Positions 1 to 7,870 are shown, counted from the stretch's first letter. The stretch: 31,511 nucleotides of DNA from Parcubacteria group bacterium (GCA_002687175.1 NYZP01000020.1:1-31511), one strand, 5' to 3'. Numbers and translations are program-made. Notes: generated by a model from the sequence alone, not told the origin.

Positions 1-1071
1 AGTCATAGTTTGTTTACCGTGAGAACTTAAATCAGAATTTCTAATAGTATATGGTCCGACCTTAACTTCCCCCTCATCAACGTAGGTTGTTTCCGGCTCT
101 ACTTTACCGGTATCAAGACCAGCGGCCATGGTTATTGCTTTAAATACTGAACCCGGCTCAAATGGTTGAAATATTGCTGGATTATTTAAATAATTAATAT
201 CTTCAACTTCGTTATAAAACTCGGGCACAAAATCTGGGAAGCTACACATTGCCAAAATTGCCCCAGTTGGTTCCATTATAATGACACTGGCACCGTCGGC
301 TTCAAAATAACTATGAAATTCTTCTAATTTTTGGCAAGCTTGAAACTGCACGTTACGATCTATGGTTAACACCAAGTCAGCACCGTCTTCGGCTTGCTGG
401 ATTGAGCGTGGACCAATTGTAATTAATGATCCCAGAGCATCCCTAATAGATTTAATGATCCCTGATTTTCCTGACAGTTCATCGTTGAAATATCCTTCTA
501 AGCCATATTGACCAACCTTCTGGTCATCTTTAATGCTGACAAACCCAAAAATATGCCCACCAATATTAGTTTCCGGATAGTAACGAAAAGTTTCTGGTAA
601 AAAGCCAATGCCGTCAAGTTCCAACGCTTCAATTTGGTCAACTTGTAATTTAGTTACTTTATGCATAATTGGTTCATAAGGATCATCGGCTTTAGATAAA
701 CGACCTAAAAGATCCTGCCACTCCTCTTCTTCAAGCCCCAGGATAGATGTGATGGAATCAACTATTTTTTTTGGGCTCTCCACTTTTACTGGTTCAGCGT
801 AGGCTAAATAATAATTCCGGTCAGTTACTAAAGGATAAAGCTCGCCATTTTCTCTGGTATAAATAGAACCACGTTCGGGAAATAGATCCTTGTAAACTTC
901 GTGTTTTTCCGAAGCCAAGGTTGAGTAAAAAGAATTTTGAACTATTTGCAAATTAAAAAGCCTAATAATAATGGCTAGGCCTAATAAAAAAATAAATAAA
1001 GTTAATACTAAGATACGACTCTGGGAGAAGATGTTTGATGGTTCAGGTTTTTCACGAAAATTATTCAACAT
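1..1071 (-). CDS. ftsI: FtsI-type penicillin-binding protein (peptidoglycan transpeptidase), 3' end beyond the window
   Basis: Reading the minus strand from ATG at 1071 gives 357 codons with no stop before the window edge, so the gene is cut off. The protein crosslinks septal peptidoglycan. It has a short cytoplasmic start, one membrane segment at about residues 19-36 (LVLTLFIFLLGLAIIIRLF), then the PBP dimerisation region with PERGSIYTRENGEL at about 58-71. The active-site SxxK is Ser308-Lys311 in FEPGSVFK, and the text continues as GPYTIRNSDLSSHGKQTM, typical of class B PBPs. The SxN and KTG motifs would lie past the edge. It follows ftsL by 84 bp and is the fourth gene of the mraZ-rsmH-ftsL-ftsI order. 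No Shine-Dalgarno site is seen. Its place after ftsL favours FtsI over the elongation PBP2. Confidence 0.93.
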   Translation of the reverse strand, partial: MLNNFREKPEPSNIFSQSRILVLTLFIFLLGLAIIIRLFNLQIVQNSFYSTLASEKHEVYKDLFPERGSIYTRENGELYPLVTDRNYYLAYAEPVKVESPKKIVDSITSILGLEEEEWQDLLGRLSKADDPYEPIMHKVTKLQVDQIEALELDGIGFLPETFRYYPETNIGGHIFGFVSIKDDQKVGQYGLEGYFNDELSGKSGIIKSIRDALGSLITIGPRSIQQAEDGADLVLTIDRNVQFQACQKLEEFHSYFEADGASVIIMEPTGAILAMCSFPDFVPEFYNEVEDINYLNNPAIFQPFEPGSVFKAITMAAGLDTGKVEPETTYVDEGEVKVGPYTIRNSDLSSHGKQTMT

Positions 1072-1097
1072 TAATTTTTTTATAATTATACATTATA

Positions 1098-1127
1098 AAA
1101 CCCCGTTAGACTATCAAACGGGGGTTT
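1098..1127 (-). terminator. Hairpin between ftsL and ftsI, possible attenuator
   Basis: On the minus strand, AAACCCCCGTT and AACGGGGTTTT can pair across a 9-nt loop into a GC-rich stem of about 10 bp with one bulged base, followed by only a short T-rich stretch (TTTTAT). It lies 27 bp before ftsI. It may be a weak terminator that lowers ftsI expression or an mRNA processing or stability element. The T-run is too short to be sure. Confidence 0.45.
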
Positions 1128-1155
1128 ACCTAAATGCAATAGATTTCAAATATAT

Positions 1156-1509
1156 TTATGGCGCTAGAGCAACTGGTTGGGTGATTAAGTAGTCGGTTTC
1201 TTCAGCGACAACTAATCCCAGATTATCAACTTTTTCTTTAATTGATCCCATTGACTGGAGTTTCAATGATTCTAGTTCAAGGGCTGATTGTTCTTGTTCA
1301 ATAACTGATAATCTATCCTCAAGCTCTTGAATTTGGTAACCCTTGGTGGCCAGTCCATTTGTTTGTACTAGATAACCGACACTTAAAATAATAATTAAAC
1401 TTATAATAACAATATTTATAGATTTAAGGTTTACACTGCCAACTGCTAACTTTTTTTTGTGGCGATAAATTTTCCGGCTTTTTTTTGCCAGATGAAAAAA
1501 CTTAGACAT
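1156..1509 (-). CDS. ftsL: FtsL/DivIC-like septum formation protein
   Basis: A 117-residue bitopic membrane protein. A basic cytoplasmic start (KKSRKIYRHKKK) is followed by one membrane segment at about 32-48 (SINIVIISLIIILSVGYLV) and an extracytoplasmic heptad-like helix at about 58-90 (QELEDRLSVIEQEQSALELE) that should form a coiled coil. This is the FtsL/DivIC architecture; these proteins join FtsQ/DivIB in the division complex that activates FtsW-FtsI. Sequence conservation in the family is low, so the name rests on architecture and on its position between rsmH and ftsI, the classical dcw order. It starts 27 bp after the rsmH stop with no clear ribosome binding site. Confidence 0.8.
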   Translation of the reverse strand: MSKFFHLAKKSRKIYRHKKKLAVGSVNLKSINIVIISLIIILSVGYLVQTNGLATKGYQIQELEDRLSVIEQEQSALELESLKLQSMGSIKEKVDNLGLVVAEETDYLITQPVALAP

Positions 1510-1536
1510 TTTCTTATTTTTGTTTTTATTTTTGTT

Positions 1537-2490
1537 TTAAACTCTTTCAGCCACTCTTAGTTTAGCACTTCGTGACCGGGGATTTTCGGCAACTTCTTGA
1601 TCAGTTGCCATAATTGGTTTCTTGGTAACTATTTTTAAAGTTTTTTTATGTTTACATTGGCAAGTCGGATTTTGCGGATCGCAGATACAATCTCGACTTT
1701 CCAGTTTAAAAAATTCTTTTACTATCTTGTCTTCTAAGGAATGATAACTAATGACTACGATACGGCCTCCTTTACTCAGTAGATTGAGAGCATCAGGGAG
1801 CGCTTTAGCTAAACTTTCCAGTTCATCATTAACCGCAATTCTTAGCGCTTGAAAAACTTTAGTCGCCGGATTTATTTTAGATTTTCCTTTATAATATTTC
1901 TTATAGACTTCAGTAATGATTTCTACTAATTCTTCAGGTGAAGAGATCAAATGCTGTTTCCTAAACTCGATAATCTTCTTGGAGATAGGCTGAGCTAATT
2001 TTTCTTCCCCAAATTTTTTAAAAATTTCATGCAACTGTTGCTGGCTGTAACTATTTAAAATTGTTTCGGCAGTTAGGATTGGTTCTTCACCTTCTGAACT
2101 TGAAGTGCCAAACCGCATGTCGAGGTTGCCTTGCGATAAAAAACTGAACCCTCGGCTATGATCCTGTAACTGACCACTGGATAAACCAAGGTCAAATAGT
2201 ATCCCGTTAATTTTATTAAACTTATGTACATGCGCAATTTTTTTTATGTTTTTGAAACTATCTTGAACAAAAATTTTGTTTTTATATTTTTTAGTTTGCT
2301 CTTTAGCAGCCGTTATCGCCGTGCTGTCTAAATCTATACTTAACAGTTCCCCGGTTGGCGAAATTCTTTCTAAAATTGCCGAGCTGTGACCACCACCGCC
2401 CAAGGTACAGTCAATAAATTTACCTCCAGATTTTGGTTTGAGGTAGTGGATCACTTCCTCAGACATTACTGCTGTATGAGAATATTGCAT
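1537..2490 (-). CDS. rsmH: 16S rRNA (cytosine-1402-N4) methyltransferase RsmH (MraW)
   Basis: S-adenosylmethionine-dependent methyltransferase that modifies C1402 in the ribosomal P site. Family motifs are clear: HTAVMSEEVIHYLKP near the start, the SAM-binding loop DCTLGGGGHSSAIL, DLGLSSGQLQDHSRGFSF, the LDMRFG segment, TKVFQALRIAVNDELESL, ISYHSLEDKIVKEFF, and the RSRSAKLRVAERV ending. The ATG at 2490 gives 317 residues, close to the usual length, and lies 7 bp after the mraZ stop with GGGAG about 12 nt upstream. A GTG at 2514 in the same frame would add 8 residues and overlap mraZ; I think it less likely. Second gene of the dcw operon. Confidence 0.96.
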   Translation of the reverse strand: MQYSHTAVMSEEVIHYLKPKSGGKFIDCTLGGGGHSSAILERISPTGELLSIDLDSTAITAAKEQTKKYKNKIFVQDSFKNIKKIAHVHKFNKINGILFDLGLSSGQLQDHSRGFSFLSQGNLDMRFGTSSSEGEEPILTAETILNSYSQQQLHEIFKKFGEEKLAQPISKKIIEFRKQHLISSPEELVEIITEVYKKYYKGKSKINPATKVFQALRIAVNDELESLAKALPDALNLLSKGGRIVVISYHSLEDKIVKEFFKLESRDCICDPQNPTCQCKHKKTLKIVTKKPIMATDQEVAENPRSRSAKLRVAERV

Positions 2491-2497
2491 AAAGTAT

Positions 2498-2929
2498 TTA
2501 TACTCCCAATTCACCTAAGGCTTCGGCAATATCACCACTCTTAGACTCCATTCCCTTTTTGTATTTATTCCATTTCAGATCATCCCAGATTTCTAAACGA
2601 TTATACAGCCCAGCGATAATAACTTTTTTCTTCATTGAGGCATACTTACGCAGATAATCTGGCAGTAACATTCTACCCTGTTTATCAATTTCCACATCCA
2701 TTGCTCCGGCTAACATTAAGCGAGCAAAAGATCGAGTATTTGATTTAGAAATTGGTAAGCTGGCTAATTTTTCTGCCAATTTTTCCCACTCTTCTGTCGT
2801 GTATAAAAATAGACAATCGTCTAGACCTTTTGTCACCACGGCGCCTTTATTTAAAATTTTACGGAACTTAGCTGGTACGGCTAATCTTCCTTTTTGATCA
2901 ATGTTATGCTGATATTCACCAATAAACAT
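2498..2929 (-). CDS. mraZ: Transcriptional regulator MraZ
   Basis: DNA-binding regulator of the dcw cluster; in other bacteria it forms a ring oligomer that binds short direct repeats upstream of its own gene. Both AbrB-like half-domains are present: FIGEYQHNIDQKGRLAVPAKFR at the start and the second copy MDVEIDKQGRMLLPDYLRKYA, each with the conserved DxKGR/DxQGR loop. From ATG 2929 the protein is 143 residues, a usual MraZ length. The frame stays open to a farther ATG at 2992, but that extension (21 residues) is not MraZ-like and would cover the operator, so I chose 2929. First gene of the operon; probably autoregulated through the boxes at 2957-3044. Confidence 0.96.
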   Translation of the reverse strand: MFIGEYQHNIDQKGRLAVPAKFRKILNKGAVVTKGLDDCLFLYTTEEWEKLAEKLASLPISKSNTRSFARLMLAGAMDVEIDKQGRMLLPDYLRKYASMKKKVIIAGLYNRLEIWDDLKWNKYKKGMESKSGDIAEALGELGV

Positions 2930-2956
2930 AGTTTTATGTTTTAATATGTGCCTTAT

Positions 2957-3044
2957 CCCCAAATCAATTTGCTTATCCCCACTTTCATCCACTTGTCACC
3001 ACCTATGTATAATTTTACTCCACTTTAATACCACTGTCAACCAC
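2957..3044 (-). promoter_or_regulatory. Promoter of the mraZ operon with phased MraZ-type boxes
   Basis: On the minus strand a -35 TTGACA (3035-3040) is followed after 17 bp by a -10 TAAAAT (3012-3017), placing the start near 3005. GTGG boxes (CCAC on the plus strand) begin at 2979, 2989 and 2999, exactly 10 bp apart, and again at 3020, 3031 and 3041. Two TGGGGATAAG copies sit 20 bp apart (2957 and 2977). Spaced TGGG- or GTGG-containing repeats with one helical-turn period are the known type of MraZ site. Binding here is inferred. Confidence 0.75.
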
Positions 3045-3130
3045 TTCACAACTTAACTAAAATATGTCAAAATATAGCCTTTTTTAATTAAAATCAACAA
3101 TTTTGTCAAGGTTTCTATAATATCTGTGGA

Positions 3131-3156
3131 TAAAAAAAAGCCAAGTTAAACTTGAC
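3131..3156 (-). terminator. Intrinsic terminator after the response regulator gene
   Basis: On the minus strand GTCAAGT and ACTTGGC form a 7-bp stem with a TTA loop (3140-3156), followed by eight T residues (3132-3139). It closes the 3174-5410 operon just before the mraZ promoter. Confidence 0.8.
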
Positions 3157-3173
3157 CAATCACTCTAATTAAA

Positions 3174-3551
3174 TTATTTTATCTTTAATTTTTCTTTTAT
3201 TTTTTTAACCACATCATTTAAATCTGTTCTTGATTTTACTAAGTATTCATAATCCCCAATAGCAGACGCTTGGTCAAAGGAACCTTGGTCAGCTAAGTTG
3301 CTTAAAATTATAACTGGTAAATCTTTAGTTTCAGGTTTGTTGGCAATTTCATTCAAGATTGAAATACCATCAATATCAGGTAATAGAATATCAAGTAAAG
3401 CTAAATCTGGCTTGTTATTTTCTAAATAGTCAAGGGCCTCGCTCCCCGTTTGAATAGTATCTACTTTAAAGCCCTCCTCGGTTAACTTTAATTTAATTAT
3501 ATTCAGTAGATCTTTGTCATCCTCAACAACTAATATTTTTTTGGCTTCCAT
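3174..3551 (-). CDS. Receiver-only response regulator (CheY-like)
   Basis: A 125-residue single receiver domain with no output domain. The acidic pocket is Glu10-Asp11-Asp12, the phosphoacceptor is Asp54 (in LALLDILLPDIDG), the switch residue is Ser84 and the conserved lysine is Lys106, so it should be phosphorylatable. Without a DNA-binding or enzyme domain it probably acts by protein contact or as a phosphorelay step. No histidine kinase is encoded nearby. It is the last gene of the 5410-3174 operon, starting 1 bp after the mini-TsaB stop, and is followed by a terminator. Target unknown. Confidence 0.88.
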   Translation of the reverse strand: MEAKKILVVEDDKDLLNIIKLKLTEEGFKVDTIQTGSEALDYLENNKPDLALLDILLPDIDGISILNEIANKPETKDLPVIILSNLADQGSFDQASAIGDYEYLVKSRTDLNDVVKKIKEKLKIK

Positions 3552-3552
3552 A

Positions 3553-3975
3553 TTATTTTTTCTTCTTGATAGTTATATTAGGCTGTTTTCCGTAAAAAGG
3601 TTTAACCGTAGTTCCCTTTTTCCTCTGCTGTGCTTTTTTTAGTCTACTAGAAGCAACTTTGACTAAATCTGATAAATCCTTGAACTCACTTAATCTAACC
3701 GCTGTGACCGTAATTTTTAAGGCCCAAGACAAAGTATTAGCGGTTACTACACCGATACGCAAGGCGGTAAATGGTCCAGGACCGTTTACTACGGCAATAC
3801 CCTTTAAATCTTTTAACTTATAGCCAGCTTCCTTAATCAACTTGTCAATCTGTGGTAATAATTTCTCGGCCTGTTGATATTTTGCTTTAAATGTTTTACT
3901 TGAAACTAATTTACTTTTACTGACTAATCCAATAAAAACTTTCTCTAAGTCTGCCGTATGAATTATTAAAATCAT
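3553..3975 (-). CDS. tsaB: Short TsaB-like protein (tRNA t6A biosynthesis)
   Basis: TsaB is a partner of TsaD in making N6-threonylcarbamoyladenosine at position 37 of ANN-decoding tRNAs. The family signature is present as NGPGPFTALRIGVVTANTLS (about residues 64-83; usual form GPGSFTGLRIG). The protein is only 140 residues, against about 220-230 for E. coli TsaB: the N-terminal ASKHA-type lobe is kept, most of the second lobe is gone, and the last part is a basic tail ending VKPFYGKQPNITIKKKK, resembling the usual end of TsaB. It overlaps the upstream hydrolase by 4 bp (ATGA). The early part MILIIHTADLEKVFIGLV fits the first strands of the fold. The short form is probably lineage-typical rather than broken, since the frame is intact. 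Confidence 0.78.
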   Translation of the reverse strand: MILIIHTADLEKVFIGLVSKSKLVSSKTFKAKYQQAEKLLPQIDKLIKEAGYKLKDLKGIAVVNGPGPFTALRIGVVTANTLSWALKITVTAVRLSEFKDLSDLVKVASSRLKKAQQRKKGTTVKPFYGKQPNITIKKKK

Positions 3976-4772
3976 AAGTATTTTTTAAACCAATCAACAG
4001 TTAACCTATCAATTTTTTTACGGTACTTGCCTCTAGAATCATCTTTTCCTCGCCAAGTATGCGGCGCACCAGGAATAATTACTAACTTTTTTGGCTGTTT
4101 AAGCAATTTGTAGGCACCTCTGGAATTTTTTAAAGCCACCGTTTTATCTTTTGAACCATGAATAATCAAAGTGGGCACTTTAATTTTTTTAACTTGCTCA
4201 GGTGTTTTATGCCTAAGTAAATCAAAATAAAAATCTAGTTTTAATTTATACTTTCGATTTCGTTTTTTACTAAAGATATAAAAAAAACCCGTCTTTTTAG
4301 CCTCAGTCATTTGATTATTGGCGCTACGCTCTAAGTTAGTGCTACCTTTACCTCTGTAAATCGGTCCTGCCAAATCTACTAATACTTTTACGCGCTTGTC
4401 AGTAGGTGCATAATGTAAAATTAATTGGCCGCCTAAACTGTGGCCAACCAAACCAATTCTTTTTTTATCAACAAATTTTTGTTTTACTAAGTAATTAATT
4501 ATGGATTTTAAGTCAGTTAATTCCTGACTGAACATAATATCTTCTAATTTACCAAAACTTTTACCGATGTTATTGGTAAAGTCTGGCCTTAATGCGACAA
4601 TGCTCGATTCACTTAATTCAGTTGCCAAAGTCTGTAAATGTAACTGCTCCTTATAGCCCTTAAAACCGTGGCAAATAATAACTGCGGGAAATGATGGTTT
4701 CCCTTTAGGGATATTTAATAGGCCAACTATTGTTTGGCCTTTATTGTTTTTTAAAGTTACCCGCTTAGCCAT
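3972..4772 (-). CDS. Alpha/beta hydrolase (serine esterase/peptidase type)
   Basis: A 266-residue alpha/beta-hydrolase fold protein without a signal peptide, so cytoplasmic. The oxyanion region is CHGFKGYKE (His35-Gly36), the nucleophile is Ser112 in GHSLGG, and the likely acid and base are Asp209 (HGSKDKTV) and His238 (GAPHTW), a complete triad in the expected order. It resembles prolyl-oligopeptidase/dienelactone-hydrolase-like esterases; the substrate cannot be told. A basic insert at about 158-178 forms the cap region. It overlaps the upstream gene's stop by one base (TAATG) and the next gene by four, so it is translated in a coupled operon with the winged-helix protein and TsaB. Confidence 0.85.
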   Translation of the reverse strand: MAKRVTLKNNKGQTIVGLLNIPKGKPSFPAVIICHGFKGYKEQLHLQTLATELSESSIVALRPDFTNNIGKSFGKLEDIMFSQELTDLKSIINYLVKQKFVDKKRIGLVGHSLGGQLILHYAPTDKRVKVLVDLAGPIYRGKGSTNLERSANNQMTEAKKTGFFYIFSKKRNRKYKLKLDFYFDLLRHKTPEQVKKIKVPTLIIHGSKDKTVALKNSRGAYKLLKQPKKLVIIPGAPHTWRGKDDSRGKYRKKIDRLTVDWFKKYL

Positions 4773-5410
4773 TAAATGTCAGTTAGTTGGTCAACAATCA
4801 CTATTTTTCTTCCCTCTAAAATGTCGTACAAAAACCGATCAGTAATATCATGTCGATATTTAAATTCAGGTTGAGTCATGACTGTATAGTTAATAGACCG
4901 GCCCAGTTCTTTCTCAAAATTACTAACAATTTTTGCTAGTCCTTTTTTATTTACTGTACCAACAAGTAAAATATCAGTAACAAACCCTTCCACTCCAACA
5001 AAAATTCCAGTTAATAAAAATAATTTAACCTTTGCCATTTTTTCAATTCTACCAACAAAGTCTCGTTCCAAAAGCAATTGAGCTTTAAGCAACAGACCCT
5101 TTAATTCTGGATATAGTATAAAATCACTGTCGGCTAAAAAATACTTCTTTGAACCTTTAACTTTTGGCGGCATTTTTTTCTTTTTTGGTTTATCAGAGCC
5201 TGGATCTTCTTGACTATCTCCTATCGGTACTAATTGAACCGATTTTAGAATACCTATTTTTTCTAAATTATTTACTTCTCGTCTAACAGAATTCAATTGG
5301 GTTTTTAACTTTCGGGCTAATTCACGTAAATAATAAGGTTGATTTGGATTATTCAAAAAAACCCTTAATAATTTAACTCTGGTTTTTGAACCAAATAGTT
5401 GTTCAAGCAT
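4772..5410 (-). CDS. Winged-helix protein with nucleotidyltransferase-like C-terminal half
   Basis: Residues 1-60 (LFGSKTRVKLLRVFLNNP, YYLRELARKL, NSVRREVNNLEKIGIL) look like an ArsR/MarR-type winged helix. A charged linker (about 66-86, PKKKKMPPKVKG) is followed by a part with a strand pattern like minimal nucleotidyltransferases (LFLLTGIFVG, TDILLVGTVNKKGLAKIVSNF, INYTVMTQPEFKYR). The catalytic GSx10DxD motif is degenerate: one Asp in TDILLVG but no GS. It is therefore probably a regulator that uses a dead nucleotidyltransferase fold for sensing or dimerisation. It is the first gene of a four-gene operon and diverges from the 5495 gene, so it may control either promoter. Function inferred only from fold. 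Confidence 0.7.
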   Translation of the reverse strand: MLEQLFGSKTRVKLLRVFLNNPNQPYYLRELARKLKTQLNSVRREVNNLEKIGILKSVQLVPIGDSQEDPGSDKPKKKKMPPKVKGSKKYFLADSDFILYPELKGLLLKAQLLLERDFVGRIEKMAKVKLFLLTGIFVGVEGFVTDILLVGTVNKKGLAKIVSNFEKELGRSINYTVMTQPEFKYRHDITDRFLYDILEGRKIVIVDQLTDI

Positions 5411-5434
5411 AAATATTGTTTATTGTTTTACGGA

Positions 5435-5468
5435 TTTACTGTTACTACTTATTATAGTATAATATAAT
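5435..5468 (+). promoter_or_regulatory. Promoter region of the 5495 gene, overlapping a divergent promoter
   Basis: On the plus strand TTTACT (5435-5440) is 17 bp from TATAAT (5458-5463); a second TATAAT overlaps at 5463-5468. On the minus strand TATAAT at 5451-5456 could serve the 5410 operon, with a poor -35. The whole divergent space is 84 bp, so both promoters must overlap and probably compete. Confidence 0.55.
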
Positions 5469-5494
5469 CGTTAATTCCTGACAAATAATAGTTA

Positions 5495-7801
5495 ATGGAT
5501 CAGCTAGAAGCAAAAATAAATCAATTAGTAGTTGAACAAGATAGCGGACAAAAAACCTTTGTCCGGTCTTTTGTCACTAAACCAGCTCAAAACATAAAAG
5601 GTCAAGCTGGTAAAATTTTTGGATTAATTGAAATTGAGTCAAATGATGCAAAGATCCCAAACCTCATTGATTTAATTATTGAAGAAATTAAAAATCATTA
5701 TTACTCACCAGTTAATTTAAAACAAGCACAAGGATTATCAGCTAGCGAACAATTCGAGTCAGCCTTAAAAAAAACAAATCTCACTATTACTTCATTTTTA
5801 GAAAGTGAGCAGATATCTTTAAATTTGAATAAAATAAATATAGTTATAGCTTTGATTCATAATAAAGAATTACATTTCACGGTTATTGGCGATATTGGAA
5901 TTATTCTTTTTTATAATATATCCAGAAATAACTATCGAATCATAAATATTATTGAAAGTACTCAAAGTACCCAAACTTCTCCCGATCTTTTAAAATTCTT
6001 TTCCCAGGTAATTAGTGGTCAAGTTAGACCACGTGATATTTTAATGGTAACGACGTCTAACTTATTGGATTATTTTTCCGTCGATAGAATTAAAAATATA
6101 ATTACCGATCAATTGCCGGCAGATGGCATTGTTGAGCTAAAAGAACTGCTTGAAGAAATGGATATTAAACAAAATTTTGGTGTTTTAGCCTTGGGCCTTG
6201 ATAAACCTATTATTAGAGCAAAAAAACAGCCTAACATTAGCGAATTTAACTACTCACAGGCAGCTTCTAGAGATTCCATTAAAGAATTAATAAATACTGA
6301 AAAAGAAACTGAAAAATTATTAACTCCCTCACTATTACCGGAAATTAAAAAATATTCAGCTAAATTTAAGATGGCTTTTAAAAGTTACCTTGAAAAAACT
6401 AAAGATAGTACAACGACTATTTATCGTAGGCAAACCAGAATATCACGTCCCAAGATTAAGTTAAAACCAAACATTAAATTAAATCCCAAAATTAATTTAC
6501 AACCAGCAATCCGAAATGTTAAAAATATTAGTCAAAAAACTCAAAAGGCTGCTGTACCAGTAATCTCAGTCATTGGTCGACTATTTACTAATCTAGCTAA
6601 TCAGCCTTTCTGGTCGAAATTATCTTTTATAATAAGACAACTGCTGGATAGATTTTTAGAAAAATTCAAACGTCTACCTAGGTCAAGTAAAATACTTTTA
6701 ATAGTTACGTTTGTGTTAATAATTTTATTTACCCAAAATACTATTTGGCTTGGTTTTAAAAACAATAAAGAAAGAAAAATTGAACAATTTAATCAAATTA
6801 TGATTGACGCCGAAACTAAAAAAAATGATGCCGAGTCAAGCTTAATATATCGTGATGAAGGACAAGCCAGGCAATTATTAATTGAAGCTGATGAATTACT
6901 TGATAGTTTGAACCCAGATTCCGATGATCAAAAAACACAAATTGCTACTTTGCAATTAGAAATTGAGCAACAACTGGAAGTATTGCGGCATATAGTTCAT
7001 ATTGACGACCCAATTCAAATTATAAACTTTGCTAACCTTGACAGCCAGGCAAATCTAACAAATTTAGTATTAGTCAATCGAGGCAATCTGTACACCCAAA
7101 ACCTGAATAATCAATCAATCTATAAGGCGAACTTAGAATCACGAGTAATGTCAGCTATTTTTTCACCAAATTCTAACACCGGAAGTTTGGCGATCGGTAC
7201 AGTAATTAATAATAATGAGCTTTTATTTTTTAATGATACAATGGCGGCATTCATTCTTAACCCAACCGGTGACACTATTGAGACAACTGCCGTTAACGTT
7301 AATGATAATGCCAACATTGTTGACGTGGCGGCTTTTAATAACAGAATTTATTTATTGGACTCAAATAATAATCAAATTTATCGCTATTCCAAAACAACGG
7401 TTGGTTATGGAAATATTAGAGAATGGATATCCGAGGAAAACTTAGATCTATCTAATGCCACTTCCTTAGTAATTGATGGCGCAATTTATATATTAAAATC
7501 TACCGGCGAAATTCTAAAGCTAGAAAATGGCGAAACTGTTAATTGGCAGTCTGGTCTTATTGATCCACCGGTAGAGTCTCCAATAAAATTAAAAACAACT
7601 GAGAACTCAAATTATTTATACTTCATAGACCCGCCGACTAAGCGATTAATTATTATTGATAAAGAAGGTAAACTGGTGAGCCAATTCACCTCTGACAGTT
7701 TTAATGATTTAAAAGATTTGTATATTGATGAAGGGCAAAAAGAGATATATCTATTAAACGGCTCATCAATAATTGGCGTCGCCGCTCAACATTTGGAATA
7801 A
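5495..7801 (+). CDS. One-pass membrane protein: PP2C-like cytoplasmic domain, probable beta-propeller outside
   Basis: A 768-residue protein. Residues 1-240 have the strand order of a PPM/PP2C phosphatase (GKIFGLIEIES; LHFTVIGDIGIILFY, matching the GDSR strand; RPRDILMVTTSNLLDYF; FGVLALGLD), but the metal-binding DG of the first strand is replaced by IE, so it is probably not an active phosphatase. A basic, proline-rich linker (about 300-390) leads to one membrane segment at about 400-421 (ILLIVTFVLIILFTQNTIWL). A helical region (about 425-500) follows, then repeating beta strands to the end (IVDVAAFNNRIYLLDSNNNQ, SLVIDGAIYILKSTGEILKL, NYLYFIDPPTKRLIIIDKEG) that look like propeller blades. 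By charge, the N-terminal half should be cytoplasmic. Probably senses something outside and signals inward; that is inference. No strong ribosome binding site. Confidence 0.7.
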   Translation: MDQLEAKINQLVVEQDSGQKTFVRSFVTKPAQNIKGQAGKIFGLIEIESNDAKIPNLIDLIIEEIKNHYYSPVNLKQAQGLSASEQFESALKKTNLTITSFLESEQISLNLNKINIVIALIHNKELHFTVIGDIGIILFYNISRNNYRIINIIESTQSTQTSPDLLKFFSQVISGQVRPRDILMVTTSNLLDYFSVDRIKNIITDQLPADGIVELKELLEEMDIKQNFGVLALGLDKPIIRAKKQPNISEFNYSQAASRDSIKELINTEKETEKLLTPSLLPEIKKYSAKFKMAFKSYLEKTKDSTTTIYRRQTRISRPKIKLKPNIKLNPKINLQPAIRNVKNISQKTQKAAVPVISVIGRLFTNLANQPFWSKLSFIIRQLLDRFLEKFKRLPRSSKILLIVTFVLIILFTQNTIWLGFKNNKERKIEQFNQIMIDAETKKNDAESSLIYRDEGQARQLLIEADELLDSLNPDSDDQKTQIATLQLEIEQQLEVLRHIVHIDDPIQIINFANLDSQANLTNLVLVNRGNLYTQNLNNQSIYKANLESRVMSAIFSPNSNTGSLAIGTVINNNELLFFNDTMAAFILNPTGDTIETTAVNVNDNANIVDVAAFNNRIYLLDSNNNQIYRYSKTTVGYGNIREWISEENLDLSNATSLVIDGAIYILKSTGEILKLENGETVNWQSGLIDPPVESPIKLKTTENSNYLYFIDPPTKRLIIIDKEGKLVSQFTSDSFNDLKDLYIDEGQKEIYLLNGSSIIGVAAQHLE

Positions 7802-7810
7802 AAAAATCAT

Positions 7811-7846
7811 AAAATCCCCCGCGGAAATGCGGGGGATTTTTTAGTA
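7811..7846. terminator. Bidirectional intrinsic terminator
   Basis: AAAATCCCCCGC (7811-7822) pairs perfectly with GCGGGGGATTTT (7829-7840) around a 6-nt loop, flanked by A-runs and T-runs on both sides. It ends the 5495 gene and, on the other strand, the rplJ-rplL operon. Confidence 0.92.
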
Positions 7847-7859
7847 GGGACAGTCCCTA
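7845..7859. repeat. Small perfect palindromic hairpin
   Basis: TAGGGA and TCCCTA pair around CAG, a perfect 6-bp stem directly beside the terminator and 12 bp from the rplL stop. Role unknown; it could be a decayed copy of a small dispersed repeat. Confidence 0.5.
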
Positions 7860-7870
7860 TGGATAATTTT

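Noticed and set aside
971..1192. Plus-strand reading frame over ftsI and ftsL
   Set aside because: It is antisense to two recognised genes, crosses their intergenic hairpin and has no family-like sequence.
2930..2992. Longer N-terminus of MraZ from ATG 2992
   Set aside because: The extra 21 residues are not MraZ-like and would translate through the operator; 2929 gives the standard 143 residues.
7120..7445. Short frames on both strands inside the 5495 gene
   Set aside because: They overlap the long coding frame and have no start signals or domain features.
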